Both the position numbers and the translations under genes were made by a program. Positions 6,115-10,831 of a DNA stretch of 10,831 bases are shown here, piece after piece (positions within the stretch are counted from its first letter, which is position 1; every line of letters starts with the position of its first letter). This DNA comes from DASWHK01 sp036398215 (GTDB lineage: Bacteria > Acidobacteriota > UBA890), in assembly GCA_036398215.1 (NCBI GenBank), contig DASWHK010000308.1, positions 1-10,831 on the forward strand. Direction: 5' to 3'. The notes under the pieces were generated by a model. That model saw nothing but the letters and a program-made list of their open reading frames with translations, did not search any database and was not told the origin of the DNA.

Positions 6115-7136
6115 CTCACGACCCGGGGGCGGCCGCTGTTGACGTAGTTGAGGGTGTGCACGGTCAGGGCGATGGTGAAGTCGAGCTCCGCCTCCTCGGG
6201 CGGCACGGCCAGCCGCAGCTCCAGCTCGCGGCAGCGGTCGATCATCTCGGCAATCACTTGATCGATGGTGTACTGGAACACCCCCGTCCACTTGGCTACC
6301 CGCCGGCGCACGTTCTTGCGGATGCGGCCGATGAAGCGCGACGCCGAGGGGTTGGAGTTGAATTCGCCATCGTTGGAGAACAGGCGGCGCAGGTCGCGGT
6401 CGTACTCCACCGGCGTCTCGAGGCTGTAGTAGGCGCGCCGCTGATCGTAGTGCTCGCGCAGCGTCTTGCGCAGTTGCGAGACCGCGTCCATCCGGGTGCG
6501 CGTGGTCACCGGCTGCGGCCGCCCGGCGACCTCGCGCATGACCTCGTCGACGTAGCGCAGCTTCTTGATCGCCGGCCAACCGGCGTAGCGGGTCCGCCAG
6601 CTCGATCCCGGCGTCAGCCAGACGGCGAAGGTCTCGGCGAAGTCCTCGTCGGGGTGGCTCTGCGCGTACCAGCCGTCGAGGTGGACGACGTAGCGGCGAC
6701 TGTAGGGGCGCGGCAGGTAGTCGTCGAGGTAGCGCTCCGAGGAGTAGCCGAAGAGCTTCTGGCGGGAGCGACGGCGGCGAATCCGGTAGGCGTTGTCGAT
6801 CGCGTGGCCGGTCTCGTGGCGCATCAAGCGCATGAACTCGTCGCGGTTGCTGCCCTCGGCGTCGAGCATCAGCTTGCGCTCGAGGCGGATCAGCCGCGGG
6901 TGGGCGAGGTAGAACGGGATCGCCACCCCGGGGACGCCGTCCGGGCAGTACCACTCGTCCGATAGCCAGAAATGGGGGCGGAAGCCGGTGAGGCCGCGGC
7001 GCCTGAGCTCGCGGCGCAGGTCGCGGATGCGGCGCTCGAGCATCGTCCCGCGGATGGTGACGCCGAGGTCGCACACCCGCATCTCGAGCAGCTTGTCGTC
7101 GGGCCAGTCCGCCCACTCGGGCTCGCGCAGTTGCAT
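6111..7136 (-). CDS. putative zinc metallopeptidase, Peptidase_Mx type
   Basis: This is a predicted zinc-dependent peptidase (341 residues) with no signal peptide or membrane segment, so probably cytoplasmic. The zinc motif HEXXH is seen as HETGH (107-111) within MRHETGHAIDNAYR. A likely third ligand, Glu168, lies in SHPDEDFAETFAVWLTP (160-176). The N-terminal block MRVCDLGVTIRGTMLERRI, then PHFWLSDEWYCPDGVPGVAI and AHPRLIRLERKLML, are the conserved lead-in of the Peptidase_Mx (PF15887-like) family. The C-terminal third (from about 225) is a basic helical region, less familiar to me. Members are known as putative zinc peptidases; no substrate is established as far as I know. It is followed on the same strand by the ATP-grasp ligase, hinting at a make-and-trim or transfer pathway. 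The ATG at 7136 is the first in frame and has no Shine-Dalgarno sequence. Confidence 0.88.
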   Translation of the reverse strand: MQLREPEWADWPDDKLLEMRVCDLGVTIRGTMLERRIRDLRRELRRRGLTGFRPHFWLSDEWYCPDGVPGVAIPFYLAHPRLIRLERKLMLDAEGSNRDEFMRLMRHETGHAIDNAYRIRRRRSRQKLFGYSSERYLDDYLPRPYSRRYVVHLDGWYAQSHPDEDFAETFAVWLTPGSSWRTRYAGWPAIKKLRYVDEVMREVAGRPQPVTTRTRMDAVSQLRKTLREHYDQRRAYYSLETPVEYDRDLRRLFSNDGEFNSNPSASRFIGRIRKNVRRRVAKWTGVFQYTIDQVIAEMIDRCRELELRLAVPPEEAELDFTIALTVHTLNYVNSGRPRVVR

Positions 7137-7145
7137 GGCTGCGAC

Positions 7146-7151
7146 ATTGTA
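7146..7151 (-). promoter_or_regulatory. possible -10 box for the metallopeptidase gene
   Basis: TACAAT on the minus strand (rc of 7146-7151) is one base from the TATAAT consensus and ends 9 nt before the ATG at 7136. A transcript starting at the usual distance would have almost no leader, which fits the absence of a ribosome binding site. No convincing -35 is seen. Confidence 0.35.
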
Positions 7152-7234
7152 GCGGAAGGCGCCGAGATCGCCCGGCGGCGGACCGGTAGCGGGCCCAATC
7201 CGACCGCTGCGCAGCCGCGCGTCGTCGAGAACGG

Positions 7235-7304
7235 CGGGCTACGGGCCCGATCTCGATGGGCAGGCTGTCGCCACCCTCAACCCAACGTCGGGCTACGGGC
7301 CCGA
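7235..7304. repeat. duplicated 16-nt palindromic element (REP-like)
   Basis: CGGGCTACGGGCCCGA occurs at 7235-7250 and 7289-7304, exact copies with a 54-nt period. Each can fold as CGGGC-TACGG-GCCCG (5-bp stem, 5-nt loop). The first copy is further flanked by TCGAGA (7225-7230) and TCTCGA (7251-7256). A looser match, GGTAGCGGGCCCAATC (7185-7200), may be a decayed third copy. Confidence 0.65.
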
Positions 7305-7377
7305 AACCACGGAGCTGGGCGCCCGGGCAACGAGTAACGCGACGAGGCCTCGCCAGTTGTAGATGCCTCCCGCCGGT

Positions 7378-7398
7378 GGCAAGCTTTACGTGCTTGCC
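7378..7398. repeat. 7-bp inverted repeat, 7-nt loop
   Basis: GGCAAGC (7378-7384) and GCTTGCC (7392-7398) flank TTTACGT. No T tract follows on either strand. It may be a small operator or hairpin upstream of the Ig-like/LVIVD gene; chance is possible. Confidence 0.4.
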
Positions 7399-7471
7399 GG
7401 AGCGCCCCCCGCCGGCACGCCGCCACGGGGGCCGCACCCGGCGGTAAGATCCCCATCTTTTCGGAAGGACC

Positions 7472-7534
7472 TCGACCCCGTTCCGGAGCCCTTGCCGGGA
7501 ACCGAATTTCCGCAAGGGCTGCGAACGGGTTCGA
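7472..7534 (+). promoter_or_regulatory. large 5'-UTR hairpin upstream of the Ig-like/LVIVD gene
   Basis: A near-perfect hairpin of 63 nt ends 44 nt before the ATG at 7579. Pairing blocks are 7472-7475 with 7531-7534, 7477-7483 with 7523-7529, 7487-7495 with 7512-7520 and 7498-7501 with 7508-7511, giving 24 pairs and a 6-nt loop CCGAAT. The interruptions are one mismatch, a 3/2 internal loop and a 2-nt bulge. No T tract follows, so it is not a classic terminator. An mRNA stability or translation-control structure is the likeliest role. No riboswitch class is recognised. Confidence 0.6.
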
Positions 7535-7567
7535 AGACGGCACGAAGCTCGTTTCCAACAATCATGC

Positions 7568-7571
7568 GAGG
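7568..7571 (+). promoter_or_regulatory. Shine-Dalgarno site for the Ig-like/LVIVD gene
   Basis: GAGG (within GCGAGGTGAC) lies 7 nt before the ATG at 7579. It picks this start over the in-frame ATGs at 7363 and 7564, and the choice also places the signal peptide at the very N-terminus. Confidence 0.6.
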
Positions 7572-7578
7572 TGACTCG

Positions 7579-9624
7579 ATGAGAACGTTCCGTGCGCTCG
7601 TAACGACGCTACTCCTGGCCGCGCTGGTGATCCCGGCGGTGGCCCAGCAGCAGGGGCCGCAGCCCGCCGAGATCGTGATCACGCCGACCGAGCTGCGGCT
7701 CGAGGTCGGCGGCAAGGCCACCGTCTCGGCGGTGGTCAAGGACGCCGACGGCAACGTCCTCGAAGGGGTACCCGTCCTCTTCTTCTCGACGTCGAGGCGG
7801 GCGCTCGGTGTGACTCCGGCCGGCGAGGGCGAGCCCTATCGGGCGGAGGTCGAGGCCTACCGGGCGGGCGAGTTCGCGATCATGGCGCGCGTCCCGACCG
7901 ACCCCGCCGACACCGGCCGGCGCGGCGAGGCGCGCGTACAGGCCGAGATCGCCGTCGTCGTGCCGGCGCCGCCGATCACCAGGATCGAGCTGGTCGGCAC
8001 CCCGCCGCGCTTCTACGTAGGAACCAACTTCCGCCCCGACGTGGCGGTGACCGATCGGACGGGCGCCACCCGCGACGACGTGATGGTCACGTTCGCGAGC
8101 AGCAACCCGGCGGTCGCCGAGGTGAGCACGCTGGGCCGCATCAAGCTCGTCTCCATCGGCGAGACGACGATCACGGCGAGCGCCGAGAGCGCCAGCGTCC
8201 GTCTGCCGGTCCGCGTCGAGGAAAACCCGACGGCGACGATCGAGATGCAGCCGGCCATGCTCAAGGCGCGCACCGGCGACGTCATCCACATGAACGCGCG
8301 GGCGCTGGACGCCGGCGGCAATGAGGTCGAGGGCATCCCGATCCAGTACTCGTTCCAGGCCCGCACGGTGGAGCACGCCCTCGGCCAGTCGCCCTCTGGC
8401 CTGATCACCGAGGACGGCCGCTTCGTCGCCGACGTCGCCGGCGAGTACGTGATCATCGCCAACGCCGGCGAGCGGTCTTCGATGACGACGCTGGAGATCG
8501 AGCCCCGCAACGTGCGGCGCGAGATCGAGTTGGTCGGCCACGGCGCCGTCCGCGACCGCCACACCTCCGACCTCTGGGTGTGGGAGGGCGCCGACGGCCG
8601 CGACTACGCCATCACCGGTACCTGGGGCGCCGAAGGCCACGCCTACTTCTGGGACGTCACCGACCCCAGCAACATGAAGGTCGTCGACACGGTGCTGGTT
8701 GACGCGCGCACGGTCAACGACGTGAAGGTCTCCGAGGACGGCCGCATCGCGGTGATCTCCCGCGAGGGCGCCAGCAACCGGCGCAACGGCCTGGTGATCC
8801 TCGACGTCTCCGACATGCAGAGCGGCGGCGCCCGCATCCTGGCGACCTTCGACGACCAGCTCACCGGCGGCGTCCACAACCTCTATATCGCCGAGAACCA
8901 CATCTACGCGCTGTCCGCCGGGCAGCGCTACGACGTGATCAATATCGAGGACCCGACCAACCCCTACCGGGTCGGCCGCTACGCCCACGACAGCCCGGGC
9001 ACCTCGATCCACGACGTCTGGGTGGCCAACGGCATCGCCTTCTCGTCGAACTGGTCCGACGGCGTCGTCGCCGTCGACGTCGGCGGCGGCGGCCAGGGCG
9101 GCTCGCCCAACAACCCGGTGTTTCTCGGCAGCTACGCCTACCCGAGCGGCTGGAACCATGCCGCCTACCCGTACTGGAGCGAGTCGGCCGGCAAGTTCTA
9201 CATGTTCGCCGGCGACGAGGCCGGCCGCCGCGGCAACACCCCCGGCTACGAGGGCGAGGCCGAGCGGATGAACGGCTGGATCCACGTCATCGAGTGGGAC
9301 GAGTGGGGCGAGCCCCACGAGGTTGCCCGCTACGAGGTCCCCGAGGTCGGCACCCACAACCTGTGGGTCGAGGACGACATCATGTACGTCGCCTACTACC
9401 AGGGCGGCCTGCGGGTGGTCGACGTCTCCGGCGAGCTGCTCGGCGACCTCTACCGGCAGGGCCGCGAGATCGGCTACTTCCTGGCCTACGACCCGCTGGG
9501 CTACGTCAAGAACTCGCCCTTCGCCTGGGGCCCGCAGCCGTTCAAGGGCAACATCTTCTTCTCGGACCACAACTCCGGCCTGTGGGCCGTGCGGATCGCG
9601 GAGGAGGAGGAAGAGGGCCGATGA
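7579..9624 (+). CDS. exported Ig-like (Big2) and LVIVD-type beta-propeller protein
   Basis: This exported protein of 681 residues probably acts in the periplasm or at the cell surface. A Sec signal peptide, MRTFRALVTTLLLAALVIP followed by AVA, likely ends at residue 22, before QQQ. Three beta-rich Ig-like modules follow at about 30-125, 131-215 and 217-312. The second has the clear Big2 pattern VTFASSNPAVAEVSTLGRI and GETTITASAES. From about 315 to 675 there are propeller blades with LVIVD-type signatures such as AYFWDVTDPSNMKVVDTV, GLVILDVSD, YDVINIEDPTNPYRVGRY and GLRVVDVSGE. Several blades open with a His: HTSDLWV, VHNLYI, IHDVWV and THNLWV. No catalytic motif is evident, so binding or scaffolding is the safest role. 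The acidic end AEEEEEGR doubles as the ribosome binding site of the next gene, which overlaps by 4 nt, so the two propeller proteins are probably made and used together. Confidence 0.85.
   Translation: MRTFRALVTTLLLAALVIPAVAQQQGPQPAEIVITPTELRLEVGGKATVSAVVKDADGNVLEGVPVLFFSTSRRALGVTPAGEGEPYRAEVEAYRAGEFAIMARVPTDPADTGRRGEARVQAEIAVVVPAPPITRIELVGTPPRFYVGTNFRPDVAVTDRTGATRDDVMVTFASSNPAVAEVSTLGRIKLVSIGETTITASAESASVRLPVRVEENPTATIEMQPAMLKARTGDVIHMNARALDAGGNEVEGIPIQYSFQARTVEHALGQSPSGLITEDGRFVADVAGEYVIIANAGERSSMTTLEIEPRNVRREIELVGHGAVRDRHTSDLWVWEGADGRDYAITGTWGAEGHAYFWDVTDPSNMKVVDTVLVDARTVNDVKVSEDGRIAVISREGASNRRNGLVILDVSDMQSGGARILATFDDQLTGGVHNLYIAENHIYALSAGQRYDVINIEDPTNPYRVGRYAHDSPGTSIHDVWVANGIAFSSNWSDGVVAVDVGGGGQGGSPNNPVFLGSYAYPSGWNHAAYPYWSESAGKFYMFAGDEAGRRGNTPGYEGEAERMNGWIHVIEWDEWGEPHEVARYEVPEVGTHNLWVEDDIMYVAYYQGGLRVVDVSGELLGDLYRQGREIGYFLAYDPLGYVKNSPFAWGPQPFKGNIFFSDHNSGLWAVRIAEEEEEGR
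9601..9617 (+). promoter_or_regulatory. Shine-Dalgarno tract within the last codons of the Ig-like/LVIVD gene
   Basis: GAGGAGGAGGAAGAGGG encodes the Glu-rich C-terminus of the upstream protein and places several GGAGG-like sites before the ATG at 9621. This supports that start over internal alternatives and points to translational coupling. Confidence 0.6.
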
Positions 9625-10831
9625 GCCTGACCAGGGCTTCGAGGAGGCCGGCCGCCGCCCGCTTCGCGATCGCGGCGGTGGCGGCCGCGATCGCCTTGCT
9701 GGGGGCGAGCTTCGCCTCTCCGGTAGCCGCGCAAACGCGACGGACCTACACGTTCTACGTCGCCGCCGAGTCCGACGACATCGTCGAGAAGGTCGCCTTC
9801 GGGCCCGGCGGCCTGCGGCTGCTGAACAGCATCGAGGTGGGCTCCTGGCCGACCGAGATCGAAGGGCCGCACGGCCTGGCGGTCTCGCCCGACGGCGAGT
9901 ACTGGTACGTATCGATCGCCCACGGGCAGCCCGGCCCGGGCGGCAGCATCGTCAAGTACGCCACCGAGGACGATGCCTGGCTCGGCGAGGTCGAGGTCGG
10001 GATGTTCCCGGCGACGATGGCGATCTCCCCCAGCATCGGGCTGCTCTACGTCGTCAACTTCAACCTCCACGGCCTGCCGGAGCCGAGCTCGATCTCGGTG
10101 GTCGACCCGGAGAGCATGAGCGAGGTCGGCCGCGTCGGCGTCGGCGTGATGCCTCACGGGGCCCGCATGAACCGCCAGGGCACCCGGCTCTACAGCGTCA
10201 ACATGATGGATGACGTGCTGGTCGAGGTGGACGCCTACCGGATGGAGATCACCCGCCAGCTCGGCCTCTCGATGCACGGGCGCCACAAGATCGACGGCAC
10301 CCACGAGCAGCACATGGCCGCCGGCGAAGGTGCGGGCGAGCACGCCGCGCACGAGGTCGCCGTGTCGCCGATGGCCGGCATGCAGATGGACATGGCGGAC
10401 ATGGTCAAGCCGACCTGGGCCACCGCGCCGACCCCGCAGGGCAAGCTCTACGTCGCCGGCAACGGCGTCGCCAAGATCCTCGAGATCGACGTCGAGAGCT
10501 GGGAGATCACCCGCGAGCTGGCTACCCCCGCGGGCCCCTACAACCTCGATGTCTCCGCCGACGGCCGGCTGCTGGCGGCCACCTACAAGAGCAGCCGCGC
10601 GGTGGGCTTCTGGGACCTCGAGAAGGGCGAAGAGGTTGGCCGCGTCGAGACCCTGCGGCCGCTCCCGCACGGCATCGTGATCAGCCCCGACGGCCGCTAC
10701 GCCTTCGCGACCATCGAGGGGATCGGCGGCGAGCCGGGCTCGGTCGAGGCCTACGACCTGCGGACGTTCGAACGGGTCGCCAACCTCGATATCGCCAAGC
10801 AGGCCGGCGGCATCGCGTTCTGGAGAATCGA
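9621..10831 (+). CDS. exported YncE/YVTN-type beta-propeller with Met/His-rich insertion, 3' partial
   Basis: The frame is open from the ATG at 9621 to the window end (403 full codons). The N-terminus has basic residues, a hydrophobic stretch at about 15-32 and a likely signal peptidase site after SPVAA (37), before QTRRTYTF. SRRPAAARF contains twin arginines but is not a good Tat motif. The mature part is a YVTN/YncE-type propeller: GPHGLAVSPDGEYWYVSI, PATMAISPSIGLLYVVN, MPHGARMNRQGTRLYSVN, GPYNLDVSADGRLLAATY and PHGIVISPDGRYAFATI. Residues 218-261 interrupt the blades with 6 His (219, 222, 228, 231, 241, 244) and 7 Met (218, 232, 251, 254, 256, 258, 261), suggestive of copper binding by analogy with other Met/His-rich periplasmic proteins. 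The last visible residues, AGGIAFWRI, resemble the usual end of such propellers, so little is missing. It overlaps the preceding gene as ATGA. Confidence 0.85.
   Translation, partial: MSLTRASRRPAAARFAIAAVAAAIALLGASFASPVAAQTRRTYTFYVAAESDDIVEKVAFGPGGLRLLNSIEVGSWPTEIEGPHGLAVSPDGEYWYVSIAHGQPGPGGSIVKYATEDDAWLGEVEVGMFPATMAISPSIGLLYVVNFNLHGLPEPSSISVVDPESMSEVGRVGVGVMPHGARMNRQGTRLYSVNMMDDVLVEVDAYRMEITRQLGLSMHGRHKIDGTHEQHMAAGEGAGEHAAHEVAVSPMAGMQMDMADMVKPTWATAPTPQGKLYVAGNGVAKILEIDVESWEITRELATPAGPYNLDVSADGRLLAATYKSSRAVGFWDLEKGEEVGRVETLRPLPHGIVISPDGRYAFATIEGIGGEPGSVEAYDLRTFERVANLDIAKQAGGIAFWRI

Larger units (their letters stand above)
7137..7578. other. structured non-coding region between divergent genes
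   Basis: These 442 bases separate the starts of the leftward metallopeptidase gene and the rightward Ig-like/LVIVD gene. I find no convincing gene; frames that stay open here are GC-driven. The region contains a -10-like box for the leftward gene, two exact copies of a 16-nt palindromic element plus a degenerate third near 7186-7200, a 10-bp palindrome CGAGGCCTCG (7343-7352), a 7-bp inverted repeat (7378-7398) and a large hairpin (7472-7534). A TANNNT box, TAAGAT (7445-7450), could be the -10 of the rightward promoter, but no good -35 accompanies it. Confidence 0.6.

Noticed and set aside
6156..6965. A 269-codon plus-strand frame opposite the metallopeptidase gene
   Set aside because: It is an antisense shadow with Val/Ala/Gly/Leu bias and no recognisable domain or start signal.
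7185..7304. CRISPR-like array
   Set aside because: There are only two exact copies, the 16-nt units are shorter than CRISPR repeats, and no cas gene is present; a palindromic repeat element fits better.
6073..7515. A 480-codon minus-strand frame overlapping the metallopeptidase gene
   Set aside because: It is a GC-driven shadow rich in Arg/Pro. The peptidase frame carries HETGH and the other family blocks. Only its last 13 codons coincide with mini-ORF 1.
7609..9570. A 653-codon open frame on the minus strand opposite the Ig-like/LVIVD gene
   Set aside because: It mirrors the real gene's codons. The translation is Val/Asp/Ala/Gly-rich without a domain, and the plus strand has a signal peptide, ribosome binding site and clear repeats.

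Overview
This is a very GC-rich bacterial window with densely packed genes, many of which overlap at ATGA stop/start junctions. Two of the proteins carry Sec-type signal peptides. These features fit a high-GC, Gram-negative-like or environmental bacterium, for example an Acidobacteriota-, Gemmatimonadota- or Myxococcota-like lineage. That placement is an impression from gene content and base composition, not a demonstrated assignment. I saw no rRNA, tRNA, insertion sequence, integrase or CRISPR array.

Positions 1-2751 (+) hold a three-gene ABC-2 exporter operon: an ATPase whose first few residues lie outside the window, and two six-helix-type permeases of the DUF990 / viologen-exporter-like group. 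The two permeases overlap by 4 nt. Positions 2793-4497 (+) hold a two-subunit aconitase X (DUF521 large subunit plus DUF126 swivel subunit), an Fe-S dehydratase whose substrate cannot be fixed from the sequence. It probably has its own promoter.

Positions 4511-7136 (-) form a leftward cluster, in order of transcription: a Peptidase_Mx-type zinc metallopeptidase, a 137-nt gap fully tiled by three tiny ORFs chained by ATGA overlaps, a D-Ala-D-Ala-ligase-like ATP-grasp enzyme, a possible 33-codon Cys-containing ORF that overlaps the ligase stop, an 11-bp perfect inverted repeat, and an MTH1187-type thiamine-binding protein. This is the part most worth following up, because a peptide-bond-type ligase beside a peptidase suggests an uncharacterised amino-acid or peptide modification pathway.

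Positions 7137-7578 are a structured non-coding region between divergent genes. It carries duplicated 16-nt palindromic elements 54 nt apart, a 7-bp inverted repeat, and a 63-nt near-perfect hairpin with 24 pairs just upstream of the next gene. Positions 7579-10831 (+) encode two translationally coupled exported beta-propeller proteins. The first has about three Ig-like modules followed by an LVIVD-type propeller. The second is a YncE/YVTN-type propeller with a strikingly Met/His-rich insertion that looks like a copper-type metal site; it runs off the window end a few codons before its expected terminus.
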